Shown here: positions 15,152-24,821 of the stretch, one piece after another
How the letters are laid out: each line of letters begins with the position of its first letter
How positions within the stretch are numbered: the stretch's first letter is position 1
Assembly: GCF_014836845.1 (NCBI RefSeq)
Contig: NZ_JACSQA010000022.1
Span: 1 to 55,822, forward strand
Source: Ureibacillus galli
GTDB lineage: Bacteria > Bacillota > Bacilli > Bacillales_A > Planococcaceae
Direction of reading: 5' to 3'
Length of the DNA stretch: 55,822 nucleotides
Translations under genes and position numbers: made by a program
Notes under the pieces: model-generated
What the model was told of the DNA's origin: nothing
Databases searched by the model: none
What the model saw: only the letters and a program-made list of their open reading frames with translations

Positions 15152-16114
15152 CTATTTAAACCACCCTTTCCTTCGAAACCAAAGCAGCATAAACAAACCG
15201 ATTAAAGCCATTAATATTAAAGAAAAAAAGTACCCATATTTCCAAGTTAATTCTGGAATATAACTGAAATTCATACCGTAAATTCCTGCAATAAACGTTA
15301 AAGGCGCAAAAATGGACGTAATAATCGTTAATAATTTCATCACATTATTTGTTTGGTGTGAATTTAACGATAAATAGCTATCCCTTATATCTGCCGTGAC
15401 TTCCCGATTTGTCATGACCATATCAGATAGTTTAAGCAAATGGTCATAAATATCGGAGAAATATTCTTTTCTTTCCCCTATACGATTTAAATTTAAATGG
15501 TGGGAGTTCAACATTCGGTATAATAAATCCCGCATCGGATTTACTGAATGCAACAAATTTAATAACATATTTCTCGTTTCAAATAGTTCATTCATAAGGT
15601 GGTTCATCGATTTTTTATTGATGCTATCATTCATTTTTTCTAATTCATCTTCAATTTTATAAATAAGAGGGAAATAATTATCGACGATTTTATCTAATAT
15701 TTCATAAAAAATATAGTACGGGTCCCAACCAGCTAACGACTCTTGCGCTAATAAACGGTTCCAAACAATTAGTACCTCATCTGAAGGTACTTTATGAAAA
15801 GTAACAATACAACTTTCCCCAACAAAAAAGTCCAATTGGTCTTTTATAATCACTTCATCTTCTTCCTTGAGCAAGTGGGTAACGAAAAAAGTATAATTTT
15901 TATAATAGTCTAATTTTGGTCGTTGAAATTCCTGTACACAGTCTTCAATGGCAAGAGGATGAAAATGAAATGTGTCGGAAAGATGTTTCACCTCTTCATC
16001 TGTCGGTTCACTAAAATCCACCCAAAACCATTTGTAGTCAGATAAAACGGCGTTATCAATCGAAATATTTTTCTCTAAATGATTATCATTTGTTATTCCT
16101 ATGAAGTTGATCAT
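15152..16114 (-). CDS. corA: CorA-family magnesium/cobalt channel
   Basis: A 2-TM-GxN channel with a long soluble N-terminal domain and the signature 'IYGMNFSYIPEL' between two C-terminal helices, ending in a basic 'WFRRKGWFK'. CorA pentamers take up Mg2+ down the membrane potential. The start chosen is the ATG giving 'MINFIGITNDN', because GAAAGGG lies eight bases before it and the resulting 320 residues match the usual length. A longer frame from 16198 includes 28 residues that are really the frameshifted end of the preceding hydrolase gene. Probably the last gene of the FAD-oxidoreductase transcript. Confidence 0.85.
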   Translation of the reverse strand: MINFIGITNDNHLEKNISIDNAVLSDYKWFWVDFSEPTDEEVKHLSDTFHFHPLAIEDCVQEFQRPKLDYYKNYTFFVTHLLKEEDEVIIKDQLDFFVGESCIVTFHKVPSDEVLIVWNRLLAQESLAGWDPYYIFYEILDKIVDNYFPLIYKIEDELEKMNDSINKKSMNHLMNELFETRNMLLNLLHSVNPMRDLLYRMLNSHHLNLNRIGERKEYFSDIYDHLLKLSDMVMTNREVTADIRDSYLSLNSHQTNNVMKLLTIITSIFAPLTFIAGIYGMNFSYIPELTWKYGYFFSLILMALIGLFMLLWFRRKGWFK

Positions 16115-16145
16115 CGCATATGCCCTTTCATAATCAAACATTAGA

Positions 16146-16931
16146 TTATAATTGCTTTTCCCTTTTATAAGTTTGAATAAACCCATGTATTGCATCATGT
16201 AACTTTTTCGGTTCTTTCGTTGGAATTTGAATGTTTTGCCTTGTCAATAAAAACTAATTTGTTGTGGGGCAAATTCTCATGAAGTATTTGTGCATATTGG
16301 TGAAATGTTTTATTTTTAGCACCATACAATAGTAAAACAGGGTGCTGAATTTGTTGTAAGTAATTTGTACAATTGTATTTTCTACTATAAAGGTAATATT
16401 GCTTTATGTTTATGACATGACCTTCCTTCGCACCCTTTTGGAGACTTTTGAAGGTATGAGATGAATTGGCATTTCCCTTTGTCACCATATAGGTGAGAAA
16501 GGGTATTGTTTTTTCATTGGAGAGATTTATGGCTGCACTTAAACGAAATTTTAAGTACCTATCTTTCACTTCCGACAACCCACTTATAACGATTCCGCCA
16601 AAAGCCCGTTCTGGATGCTTCAATAAAAACTCTAATACGATAGATCCTCCTGTAGAATAGCCACAGATAAATGCCTTTTTAATTTTTAATTCGTCTAAAA
16701 GAGCAATCATATCTTCCACAATTAGTGGATAAGTAACCGGCTCTTCGAAGTAACTACTTTTTCCATGTCCCCGAATATCAAAAGTAATAATCTTATACTT
16801 TTTCGAAAAATGCTCAAGTTGGAATTTAAATGTAGTACTTGTTAATAGAGGTGGATGAATAAATATAATGGGGATTCCATCACTTTTATGTCATAATGAA
16901 TATTTATTTCTTTCGTAGTTAATATCGGCAA
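16146..16931 (-). pseudogene. Alpha/beta hydrolase broken by two frameshifts
   Basis: A TTG start with GGAGGT seven bases upstream gives 'MPILTTKEINIHYDIK'; a one-base deletion near 16884-16887 then shifts to the frame of 'SDGIPIIFIHPPLL', the oxyanion-region strand. The nucleophile elbow 'CGYSTGG' and catalytic His ('AKH') are present. After that His a one-base insertion (about 16230) shifts the frame again; in the corrected frame the normal C-terminus 'QIPTKEPKKLHDAIHGFIQ' follows and ends at 16146. So all parts of a normal hydrolase of about 260 residues remain, in three frames. The middle frame alone gives a 174-residue product, unlikely to be functional. Confidence 0.75.
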
Positions 16932-16978
16932 AATCAGGACCTCCACTTTTGTACATAAATAGAAACGGAAAATACTCA

Positions 16979-18322
16979 TTATTTTTTAACGTTATTTAAA
17001 ATTAGACTAGCTGCCTTTAATCCTGAAACAACTGCTCCTTCCATCGTTGCGTAATAAGGTTGCTTTGTATAGTCGCCGGCTAAAATCAAGCCGTCAATAT
17101 CTGTTTTTTGATTTGGTCTTAATCGATCATGATTCGGCTCTAAACTATAAAAATCCTCTGGTCTGCTTACAATACGATATTTCGTTAAATTCGTTTCTAG
17201 ATCCAGACCTAATTCCCTTGCTTCCTTTTGCACTTGCTTTAAAATTTCTTCTTTCTCCATTGCTAAAAACTTTTCAGGTGGTGTCAAGATAATCGAAAGC
17301 CTACCAGGGACATGGGTAAAGGTTGAACGGGATTGTTCTGCAAAGCTAGCTAACGATGTTAAAGGTCCAAAAGTAGTACGATCATAAGGTAAAACAGGCT
17401 TTAAAAACTCCATTTGAATCGTGACTGCGGGCATTGTTGGTAATTGAAAAAGCGATTTCAATGAAGGATGATTCAAAAAATTTTCTTTTAAAATTTTCTT
17501 TGCTCCACCTAAATCCGTAGCTAGTATGACATGTTTTGCATGGAAACGGGAGCCATCCTCTAACTCAACTCCTTGAACATTTCCCTCATCTACAATTAAG
17601 TTTTGCACTTTTGCATTCGTTTGAATTGTCCCTTTTTTCCCTTCAATGTAGTTAGCTATAGGTTGAGCTAAAAGTTCTGTCATTCCTCCTAAATAAGCAC
17701 CTATCCTCATCCGATAAAACCTTGGAATTGCTGGGAAAAACAATCCAAAAAAGACTTTTGCAGAATATCTTTCAGGTGGTAAAAAGAAAATTCCAGCGCT
17801 AAGGGGAATGACAGCATAATGTAGAGCATCTTCATTCACTTGATGTTTTTTAGCATAATCTCTTACATTCCATCGATCGAGTGAATCAGGATTTCGTAAA
17901 TAATCAATAAAACCATTTATAAAAAAGCCCATTAATGAGAACTTATCTTTTAACGAAAGAATATCATTATTCCCCAATATCCCCTTTAACAAATCGATTG
18001 GCCCAAAAATGGGTGAGACCCCGAAGGTTGCCACATCCTTTTTCCCTTTAATACGAACATCTACGTTTTCTTCCCATTGAACAATGGAGTCGACATTAAC
18101 TCCTACTTTTTTTAATATGTAGGGCAATGCTTTATAGTACCCTATATGACGGTGAAAACCCGATTCAACAAGCATTCCGTCTTCATCCCACGATGACGTC
18201 CTTCCCCCAATTACCTTTTCCTTCTCAAGGACCAACACCTTCGCACCTTGATCACATAACTCGACAGCAGACGTTAATCCAGCCAATCCAGAGCCTACAA
18301 TAATTACATCGTATTGTTCCAT
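16979..18322 (-). CDS. FAD-dependent amine-oxidase/phytoene-desaturase-like oxidoreductase
   Basis: A 447-residue flavoprotein with an N-terminal Rossmann motif 'IIVGSGLAGLTSAVELCDQG' (8-27), 'GGRTSSW' FAD-contact and a C-terminal 'GLILAGDYTKQPYYATMEGAVVSG' FAD segment, the layout of the flavin-containing amine oxidase/carotenoid desaturase superfamily. The substrate is uncertain: desaturases of isoprenoids, HpnE-like dehydroxylases and NAD(P)-linked oxidoreductases share it. No other carotenoid gene is nearby, so a pigment role is not supported. It heads a unit with the broken hydrolase and corA. Confidence 0.75.
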   Translation of the reverse strand: MEQYDVIIVGSGLAGLTSAVELCDQGAKVLVLEKEKVIGGRTSSWDEDGMLVESGFHRHIGYYKALPYILKKVGVNVDSIVQWEENVDVRIKGKKDVATFGVSPIFGPIDLLKGILGNNDILSLKDKFSLMGFFINGFIDYLRNPDSLDRWNVRDYAKKHQVNEDALHYAVIPLSAGIFFLPPERYSAKVFFGLFFPAIPRFYRMRIGAYLGGMTELLAQPIANYIEGKKGTIQTNAKVQNLIVDEGNVQGVELEDGSRFHAKHVILATDLGGAKKILKENFLNHPSLKSLFQLPTMPAVTIQMEFLKPVLPYDRTTFGPLTSLASFAEQSRSTFTHVPGRLSIILTPPEKFLAMEKEEILKQVQKEARELGLDLETNLTKYRIVSRPEDFYSLEPNHDRLRPNQKTDIDGLILAGDYTKQPYYATMEGAVVSGLKAASLILNNVKK

Positions 18323-18505
18323 TTATCATCATTCCTACCTATTTAAATTAACTTTATCTTTATGAAGTTTTCTCATTTCCCTTCTTTTTTAAGCAATGAT
18401 TCATGAAGTCATGCATCCAACAAAACTAAAATCATCGATTAATTGAATAAAAAAATTAGTCAAACCAATACTTCTATTGAAAACTTACTAAAGGGAGGAA
18501 ATTTC

Positions 18506-19360
18506 ATGTATTTTTATAAGGAAGATTTGATCAACATTATTGTTCCGGATAAACCAGATCCATCAGCGGCTAAAGTACTGCAAGAAACATTAGGTGGACG
18601 CTTTGGAGAAATGCGTACAATGATGCAATTTATGTTTCAAAGTGCCAATTTTCGTGGAAAAGCCAAACAATATCGTGATTTGATTCGTGGAATCTTTTTA
18701 GAAGAAATTAGTCACGTGGAGCTTGTACAAACGACGATTAACCAATTATTAAACGGAGCTGGGGATTCTGGAGTAGGTAATGCGGGAGTTGACCAAGCAC
18801 CGTTAGATGAAGCAATTAAACATGCAAATCCCCACCACTTTATTATGGGTGCACAAAGTTCATTGCCAGTAGATGCGGCAGGAAACCCTTGGATGGGGAA
18901 CTACGTTTATTCCCACGGAAATTTAGTTGCTGACTTACTTGATAACCTCGTACTAGAGTCCACAGGTGTACTCCAAAAAACTAGGATTTATGAAATGAGC
19001 TCGAACAAAACTTTCAGAGAAACATTAGCATTTTTAATCGTTCGAGATAACGCACATCAAAATGCATTTGCTAAAGCGCTCGAAACCCTTGGAGTTGATT
19101 GGGCAAAATTATTCCCTGTTCCGAACTACGACATTACAAAATATCCTGAATGTCAAAAATATGTTGATATGGGCTTCCATAATGCATTCTTTAACTTTAG
19201 GTTAGATGATCATCGAGCGGGCGAAATCTTTAAAGGTGAATCTCCAAGCCGTAATAGCGGTGAATTACTTGTTGTGGACCCTCCAACACCTTATCCTGTA
19301 CCAGAATTACCGGACATGCCAAATGAACATAGCCCAGGTTTATGGGATTTAAATAATTAA
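18506..19360 (+). CDS. Manganese catalase
   Basis: The 284 residues are a four-helix-bundle dimanganese catalase that disproportionates H2O2. Metal ligands are visible as Glu35 ('GGRFGEM'), Glu67 and His70 ('EEISHVE'), Glu151 ('LVLESTG') and His184 ('RDNAHQNAF'). The start is the ATG after GGGAGG at about 18493; a longer frame would add 21 residues upstream. B. subtilis YdbD is a relative. It provides a heme-independent counterpart to the large catalase at 37190. Confidence 0.9.
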   Translation: MYFYKEDLINIIVPDKPDPSAAKVLQETLGGRFGEMRTMMQFMFQSANFRGKAKQYRDLIRGIFLEEISHVELVQTTINQLLNGAGDSGVGNAGVDQAPLDEAIKHANPHHFIMGAQSSLPVDAAGNPWMGNYVYSHGNLVADLLDNLVLESTGVLQKTRIYEMSSNKTFRETLAFLIVRDNAHQNAFAKALETLGVDWAKLFPVPNYDITKYPECQKYVDMGFHNAFFNFRLDDHRAGEIFKGESPSRNSGELLVVDPPTPYPVPELPDMPNEHSPGLWDLNN

Positions 19361-19366
19361 AAAAAG

Positions 19367-19408
19367 AAAAGTGCTAGCCTCTTTTACGAAAGAGACGAGC
19401 ACTTTTTT
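19367..19408. terminator. Bidirectional terminator between catalase and opuC
   Basis: AAAAGTGCT and AGCACTTTT with an inner CTCTTT/AAAGAG stem and tails of T on both strands, between the converging manganese catalase and opuC units. Confidence 0.85.
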
Positions 19409-19417
19409 GATTAACGA

Positions 19418-20107
19418 TTAAATGACTTGATTGATTCGTTTTTGTTGACGTTTTACTGGGTCTAGTTTTCGTTCGATTAAACCTAATAAAACATCGGATA
19501 AAATGGCCATTAAAGCAGTTGGTAAGGCGCCCGCAATTATAATTGCCGTTCCATCTGTTGCGTTCGTTCCACGGATAATGATATCACCTAAACCGCCAGC
19601 GCCAATAAATGCACCAATTGCCGTAATTCCAATTGCAACTACAAGGGCAATCCGAATACCTGTAATGATAACGGATAAAGATAATGGCAACTCCACCATG
19701 TATAAAACTTGAGCCTTTGTCATCCCCATTCCTCGTCCTGCATCAGTAATACTTTTATTAATATTTTTAATGCCAACATAGGTATTTTTAATAATTGGAA
19801 GTAAGGAATAGAAGAAAACTGTAACGATAACCGTTGTTTTACCTAAGCCTAGTACTAGCATTAAAATGGCCATTAAAGCTAATGCTGGTATTGTTTGAAT
19901 AATATTGGCAAGAGTAATAACAACACCAGACAATTTACTATATTTTGAAATGAGAATACCGAGTGGAATACCGATGAGCGCTGCAAGTAATACCCCATAA
20001 ATCGAAATGAGAAAATGATCTAAAAATTGACTAAATACATATAACCCGTTTTCTTGCATGTAATAGAAAAATTGTTCGGTTGTAGACATTTGTGACATAT
20101 CTTGCAT
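19418..20107 (-). CDS. opuCD: Osmoprotectant ABC permease OpuCD
   Basis: The 229-residue inner-membrane permease has about six helices and the EAA loop 'DAGRGMGMTKAQVLYMVELPLSLSVIITGIR'. It pairs with OpuCB as the channel of a glycine-betaine/carnitine/choline importer of the OpuB/OpuC type. Length (229) equals B. subtilis OpuCD. It begins one base inside the opuCC stop and is the last gene of the opuCA-CB-CC-CD operon. Confidence 0.88.
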   Translation of the reverse strand: MQDMSQMSTTEQFFYYMQENGLYVFSQFLDHFLISIYGVLLAALIGIPLGILISKYSKLSGVVITLANIIQTIPALALMAILMLVLGLGKTTVIVTVFFYSLLPIIKNTYVGIKNINKSITDAGRGMGMTKAQVLYMVELPLSLSVIITGIRIALVVAIGITAIGAFIGAGGLGDIIIRGTNATDGTAIIIAGALPTALMAILSDVLLGLIERKLDPVKRQQKRINQVI

Positions 20108-21021
20108 TACTCATCACCCCCTTCAAAATAGTTATGTTCGATTAAGAACTCTTCTGCTACAACAGCAGGTTCCATCAAATTATTGTCCGCCTGGTAATTG
20201 AGCTTTTGCATCGTTTCTGTATAGATTTTCCCTACTAAACGTTCAACAGCCTTTTTGACTTCAGGTTTTTCTTTTAATAGTTCCGTATCTGCAAAAGGAC
20301 TTGCATCGTAAGGAGGGAAGAAATTCAAGTCGTCCTCTAAAACGACTAAGTCATAAGACGCTATACGGCCGTCAGTCGTATAACCTAACACAACATCCAA
20401 CTCACCTGTATCAACGGCGTCATAAACTAAACCAATTTGCATTGGGTATGTTCGAGCAAAATCGAAACCATATGTTTCAACGAAAGCTTTATAGCCATCC
20501 CCTTCTCGGTTCATCCAAGACGTATCAACACCCGCCTGTAAGTTACTCGCAACAGAAGCTAAATCACTTACCGTTTTTAAGTTATATTTTTCTGCTGTTT
20601 CCTTTGTAACCATGAAGGCATACGTATTTTCAAACCCATAGGAATCAAAGAATGTTTGATTAAACTGTTCTGCAAATTCCTTTTGTACAAAATCCAAAGC
20701 TCTTTCAGGATCTTTAATCGGTTCTCCTTGTAAAGCACCCGTTAAATCCGTACCAGTATAACGAACAGATGACATATTCGCATCCCCGTTTACCATCGCT
20801 TGGTGCAATACAGTACTTGAACCTAAATTATTAATAAGTTCCACTTCTTCATCCGTATAATGCTCAATCATATATTTCATCATATATGCTAATATTTGCC
20901 CTTCCGTTGTGACAACAGAAGCGATTTTAATTGAATCATCCTTTTTATTGCTCGACAATGAGCAACCACTAATAATTAAAGTTAAAACTAAAATCATTGT
21001 CAGTAGGAGTCTATTTCTCAT
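20107..21021 (-). CDS. opuCC: Osmoprotectant-binding lipoprotein OpuCC
   Basis: A 304-residue lipoprotein with signal peptide and lipobox 'IISGC' (Cys20), anchored outside the membrane, and a class II periplasmic-binding fold (OpuAC/ProX-like). '[24 protein letters not shown]' and '[10 protein letters not shown]' are typical of the OpuBC/OpuCC binding-pocket region. Substrates of this type are betaine, carnitine, choline and related compounds; the spectrum here is not determinable. Overlaps both neighbours by a few bases. Confidence 0.88.
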   Translation of the reverse strand: MRNRLLLTMILVLTLIISGCSLSSNKKDDSIKIASVVTTEGQILAYMMKYMIEHYTDEEVELINNLGSSTVLHQAMVNGDANMSSVRYTGTDLTGALQGEPIKDPERALDFVQKEFAEQFNQTFFDSYGFENTYAFMVTKETAEKYNLKTVSDLASVASNLQAGVDTSWMNREGDGYKAFVETYGFDFARTYPMQIGLVYDAVDTGELDVVLGYTTDGRIASYDLVVLEDDLNFFPPYDASPFADTELLKEKPEVKKAVERLVGKIYTETMQKLNYQADNNLMEPAVVAEEFLIEHNYFEGGDE

Positions 21022-21665
21022 GAAGTACGACCCCCTTCAATTTTTAACCCTTTTGGTGTTACCCATTTCTCTAACTTACCTAACAAGAAATCTGCAAGCA
21101 GCGCTAATAGCGTTACAATAATTGCGCCTCCTACAATTAACTCCGTTTGGTAAAGATTCAATCCATTAAAGATAAAGTCACCTAGACCGCCTGCACCGAT
21201 ATAAGATGCTAATGTTGCCCAAGAGATTACATATACTGCTGATAGACGTATTCCGGACATAATGACTGGAATAGCTAATGGTAATTCGACAAGTATGATG
21301 GACTGCATCGTTGTCATCCCCATGGCAATTCCTGCACCTTTTGTATTTTCATTCACCGAATTCATCCCAATAAAAGTATTATTTAAAATTGGTAATAATG
21401 AATAAATACATAGTGCAACGATTGCTGGTACTTTCCCAACTCCTAATAGAGGAATCATAATAGCTAATAAGGCAAGGGATGGTACCGTTTGAAGAACACT
21501 TGTAATACTTAAAACAACCTTTGCGACATATTTTGTTTTTGATAATAAAATGCCGATGGGAACTGCAATAAGTACTCCTAATAACAGAGCAATCATTGAT
21601 ATATAAAAATGCTCCCAAGTTTTTAGTAAAATATCAGAGCTGTTTTCAGTGAAGAAGGTAATCAT
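21018..21665 (-). CDS. opuCB: Osmoprotectant ABC permease OpuCB
   Basis: The 215-residue permease (B. subtilis OpuCB is 217) has about five to six helices and EAA loop '[31 protein letters not shown]', the twin of OpuCD. It overlaps opuCA (ATGA) and opuCC, indicating translational coupling. Confidence 0.88.
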   Translation of the reverse strand: MITFFTENSSDILLKTWEHFYISMIALLLGVLIAVPIGILLSKTKYVAKVVLSITSVLQTVPSLALLAIMIPLLGVGKVPAIVALCIYSLLPILNNTFIGMNSVNENTKGAGIAMGMTTMQSIILVELPLAIPVIMSGIRLSAVYVISWATLASYIGAGGLGDFIFNGLNLYQTELIVGGAIIVTLLALLADFLLGKLEKWVTPKGLKIEGGRTS

Positions 21666-22819
21666 TCACTCATCAACTCCTTTTTATTTTGAACCGTTTC
21701 CTCTTCCTCTCCCCAAATTGTGTCATAAACGATATCAACGATGTTAGCCCGTGTAACTAAACCGACTAAACGGTGCTCCTCATCGACAACAGGGATATTT
21801 TTTAAGTTACGCTTTAAAATTCTACGAACAGAATCTTGTAGTTTTGAACCAGTTTTTACGTAAAAGATGTCTTTTTCATAACATTCCGAAACACTTTTCT
21901 TCGTCTTACGTGCACCTGTAAAGCTTTCTACATCTAAATATCCTTGCAGTCGATTGTCGCCATCTGTTACAAATAGTGTGTCTACCCGTTTCTCCACCAT
22001 TAAACGAATTGCTTCATCGAGACTTTTTTCAATTGTAATAGAAATTGGTTTTATCATTACTTCGTCAACCGTTTTAATGTTTGGCTTTTGCTGAATGAGG
22101 CGATGGGAACCGATAAACTCTTTTACAAAGTCATTTGCTGGGTTTGCTAAAATATTATCGGGTGTATCAAATTGAATTAGTTTTCCTTCATGCATAATCG
22201 CAATGCGGTCAGCAAGTTTTATCGCTTCATCCATATCATGGGTAACGAAAATAACTGTTTTATTTAAACGTTGCTGAATATCTTTGATAAGATCTTGAAG
22301 TGTATCACGTGTAATTGGGTCAAGGGCTCCAAATGGTTCATCCATTAAAATAATGTCTTGATTTGCAGCGAGAGCACGCAAAACACCAATTCGTTGTTGT
22401 TGACCCCCAGATAATTGTGCTGGGTAGTAGTCTAAATAGGAAGGTGGTAAATTCACAAGTTCGATTAATCGTCGAGCTGTTTCATCTTTTTTCTCTTTTG
22501 ACCATTTTAATAAGTGGGGAACAAGCGTTATATTATCACGGATTGTCATATGTGGCATTAAACCGATTTGTTGAATTACATAACCGATGCTCCTCCTTAA
22601 CGTAACGGGATTCATTTTCGTAATGTCCTTATCATTTAAGGTCATTTTGCCACTTGTAGGTTCTACCATTCTATTAATCATTCTGAGGGCGGTTGTCTTC
22701 CCACTTCCACTTGTACCAATGAAGGCGATAAATTCACCTTGGTTAATATCAAGGTTTAATTGATCGACAGCGACCTTGCCACCTCGATACACTTTTGTTA
22801 AGTTTTCAATTTTTAACAT
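21662..22819 (-). CDS. opuCA: Osmoprotectant ABC ATPase OpuCA with CBS domains
   Basis: ATPase of 385 residues: Walker A 'GTSGSGKT' (36-43), signature 'LSGGQQQR', Walker B '[12 protein letters not shown]'. After about residue 240 it has two CBS domains ('[20 protein letters not shown]', '[15 protein letters not shown]') that in OpuA/OpuC-type transporters sense ionic strength or c-di-AMP. First gene of the operon; a plausible SigA-type promoter lies 64-91 bases upstream. No adjacent GbsR/OpcR repressor gene is in the window. Confidence 0.9.
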   Translation of the reverse strand: MLKIENLTKVYRGGKVAVDQLNLDINQGEFIAFIGTSGSGKTTALRMINRMVEPTSGKMTLNDKDITKMNPVTLRRSIGYVIQQIGLMPHMTIRDNITLVPHLLKWSKEKKDETARRLIELVNLPPSYLDYYPAQLSGGQQQRIGVLRALAANQDIILMDEPFGALDPITRDTLQDLIKDIQQRLNKTVIFVTHDMDEAIKLADRIAIMHEGKLIQFDTPDNILANPANDFVKEFIGSHRLIQQKPNIKTVDEVMIKPISITIEKSLDEAIRLMVEKRVDTLFVTDGDNRLQGYLDVESFTGARKTKKSVSECYEKDIFYVKTGSKLQDSVRRILKRNLKNIPVVDEEHRLVGLVTRANIVDIVYDTIWGEEEETVQNKKELMSE

Positions 22820-22882
22820 GTCTATAAAACTCCTCCTCTCAACTATATGTTACATGGAATCCAATAAAAAATTAAGGAAATA

Positions 22883-22910
22883 CCTATAATGCAATAGCTA
22901 ATTGTGACAA
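22883..22910 (-). promoter_or_regulatory. Probable promoter of opuCABCD
   Basis: On the minus strand TTGTCA is followed after 16 bases by TATAGG. Both hexamers deviate slightly from consensus. The start codon of opuCA lies about 64 bases downstream. Confidence 0.4.
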
Positions 22911-23142
22911 TTTTATGAACTTTTTATATATTTTGTGTGACAGTAAATAGGCATTATTTTCAGAAAAATTATGGATTTATCCCTTTTATATCAAGGTTTT
23001 TCGTAGGATTTAAAAATTTAGGATACAAGTAAGTTAAAGGTAAAATATCTGAATATTAAAACTTATGACAGGTTGACAGAAAAAAACGTATTTTTATAGA
23101 GAAATTCGACACAAATTGAACATATAGCAGGGACATAAAAGA

Positions 23143-23187
23143 ACAAAAAAACAACCTCAACCGTTTTGCGAAGGGATGAGATTGTTT
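23143..23187 (-). terminator. Terminator after the DUF2268 gene
   Basis: AAACAACCTCA and TGAGATTGTTT pair with one mismatch around a loop of about 17 bases; an A-rich run on the plus strand gives a T tail on the minus strand. The rest of the 22820-23192 gap is AT-rich and shows nothing else apart from the opuC promoter. Confidence 0.65.
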
Positions 23188-23192
23188 ACATC

Positions 23193-24029
23193 TTATATTT
23201 TAAAATCCGATCTTTGGATAATTTCGGTTGAAGGGATTTGGTAGAGCAAAAATTGTTGAATTGGACCGTTATTTTTTAAGTACGATTCAACGATTCGGTA
23301 ACCAACACAATAACCAATCCATCTTGGTAACCCTAAACTATCATCCCCATATAAAAAAGGGTGGTGTAGTTGTACTCCCTTTAAATTTAAAAAAGGAACA
23401 AAGTTTTTTTTCCACAACTTTCTCACATCATTAGGAACATACCTTTTTGTCCAGGGGGAGAGCCACTTTTCCCCATACAATTCTTCCACAGCCGCTTCTG
23501 CCATACCTTCAATGATTAATGAATCGATTAATTCTATTTCTTCCGATTGTTTATTCAAAAAGGCAAGCCTACAACTATGATGATATTCATGGGCAAGTAA
23601 TGTCTTTAATTCTTCTTCTTCCATCTCGGTTGAGACAAACAAAAATAAAACACCATTATATGTGACACCATTCTTTTTCGCTTCTTCTCCATCAATGATT
23701 GGTCGATGTTTTGTTAAAGGGAAAATATAGATAGGTACATCTGGACCTTTCCATACATTTTTTAACCTTTCAAATTCCTTTTGAAGTATTTGCCATACGT
23801 TTTGTTCTTTCAATCTTTTCACTGTTTTATCTATTTCTAACCCTTCCATAGGATCAAATATTCCATTTCTTAGAAGTTCAAATTGAATTTCCTCTACTGT
23901 TCTTAAAGGAAAGAAGGATTGGAGTGGTTCGCATAGTAATCTACGATGAATTTCTACTATTTTTTCTTCATTTTTCCTAGACATTTCACACAGATTATAG
24001 AGCTCGGGCAGCAAGTTTACTACTGACAT
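23193..24029 (-). CDS. DUF2268 putative zinc-dependent protease (YjaZ-like)
   Basis: The 278 residues contain the HExxH zinc motif 'HEYHH' (147-151) and a downstream acidic ligand candidate in 'IEGMAE' (Glu174), the DUF2268 arrangement. No signal peptide, so cytosolic. The preceding 'YNGVLFLFVS' strand and following 'GYCVGYRIV' match the family. It is an intact-looking enzyme with unknown substrate. It points away from the divergent glycine-rich gene at 24137. Confidence 0.8.
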   Translation of the reverse strand: MSVVNLLPELYNLCEMSRKNEEKIVEIHRRLLCEPLQSFFPLRTVEEIQFELLRNGIFDPMEGLEIDKTVKRLKEQNVWQILQKEFERLKNVWKGPDVPIYIFPLTKHRPIIDGEEAKKNGVTYNGVLFLFVSTEMEEEELKTLLAHEYHHSCRLAFLNKQSEEIELIDSLIIEGMAEAAVEELYGEKWLSPWTKRYVPNDVRKLWKKNFVPFLNLKGVQLHHPFLYGDDSLGLPRWIGYCVGYRIVESYLKNNGPIQQFLLYQIPSTEIIQRSDFKI

Positions 24030-24136
24030 CTATTCCCTCCTTTTGAAATTAGTATATGTTTTAGACTATTAACTCGTGTCGACTATTAAAAAAAACATAT
24101 ATTAGTTAGCAGTCTATATTAAAAGGAGGGTTAAAG

Positions 24137-24388
24137 ATGCATCCTAGACAAATCTACGAACTATGTTGTCGTCACAAGGGCAAAAAAGTTTGTATTATTG
24201 AAAAAAGTGGTCGAAGACATGTAGGAAGAATTACTCGAGTAGAACGGGATATGGTATGGATTATGCCCGAAGGTGGTTTCGGTGGCTATGGTATTGGTTA
24301 TTGGGGCTGGGGCGGAAGTGGATTAGGTGTCGGTATTGCTATTGGTGCAATTGCGGGCATCGTTCTTGCTAATGCTTTTTGGTGGTAA
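24137..24388 (+). CDS. Glycine-rich small protein with LSm-like N-terminus
   Basis: The 83 residues fall in two parts: a basic N-terminal domain with 'HKGKKVCIIEKSGRRHVGRITRVERDMVWIMPE', an Sm-like beta pattern, and a glycine/tryptophan-rich tail leading into a hydrophobic helix ending 'LANAFWW'. Cys pairs at 10-11 and 19. Similar architecture is seen in spore-coat or exosporium-associated small proteins, but no family is recognised. AAAGGAGGG ribosome site. CATATATTA upstream would suit a SigE/SigK -10 but no matching -35 is evident. Confidence 0.65.
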   Translation: MHPRQIYELCCRHKGKKVCIIEKSGRRHVGRITRVERDMVWIMPEGGFGGYGIGYWGWGGSGLGVGIAIGAIAGIVLANAFWW

Positions 24389-24411
24389 TTTAAGACTCTA
24401 TATCTAAACAG

Positions 24412-24456
24412 AAAGAATCTATTTTGAGAAGTTTCTTTTCAAAATAGATTCTTTTT
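24412..24456 (+). terminator. Terminator after the glycine-rich gene
   Basis: A 16-bp near-perfect stem (AAAGAATCTATTTTGA with TCAAAATAGATTCTTT) followed by T5. Confidence 0.9.
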
Positions 24457-24465
24457 AAATTTAAA

Positions 24466-24491
24466 AATAAAAAAGCTACCTTAAAGGTAGC
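24466..24491 (-). terminator. Terminator after the ArsR gene
   Basis: GCTACCT/AGGTAGC stem with a three-base loop, T-rich tail on the minus strand. Confidence 0.85.
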
Positions 24492-24497
24492 AAATTT

Positions 24498-24821
24498 TTA
24501 CTGATCATTTTCCACTACAAACTTCAGCTTTGTTAATTTGTTATGCCAGAATTGCTCGTAGTAAGCTAACCAATCTTTTAATTCTTTTAATGGTTCAAAC
24601 TGCAAATAATATATTTTTTCTCGACCATTTTTTTCCCCTCGAACTAACCCTGCCTCAGTTAAAACATTTAAATGCTTTACAACCGCTGTACGACTAATAT
24701 CGAAGTGGGAAGAGATTTCAGCAATCGATTGATTTCTTTCTGATAATAGGTGAAGCACGTCTCTCCTCGTCGGATCAGCTATTGCCTGAAATACATCAAC
24801 TTTTTGGACTGCTTGGCTCAT
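24498..24821 (-). CDS. ArsR-family winged-helix regulator
   Basis: The 107 residues form a winged-helix protein: 'FQAIADPTRRDVLHLLSERN', recognition helix 'FDISRTAVVKHLNVLTEAGLV' and wing 'GEKNGREKIYYLQ'. No metal-binding ELCVC motif, so it is not a metal sensor of the ArsR type; it is the short subgroup commonly paired with SRPBCC genes. The ATG overlaps the last base of the SRPBCC stop (TAATG), giving strong coupling. Three copies of AGGTGTTAT in and near the promoter of this operon are candidate operators. Confidence 0.85.
   Translation of the reverse strand: MSQAVQKVDVFQAIADPTRRDVLHLLSERNQSIAEISSHFDISRTAVVKHLNVLTEAGLVRGEKNGREKIYYLQFEPLKELKDWLAYYEQFWHNKLTKLKFVVENDQ

Noticed and set aside
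20301-20609. Plus-strand frame antisense to opuCC
   Set aside because: No ribosome site and no family match; opuCC is clear on the other strand.
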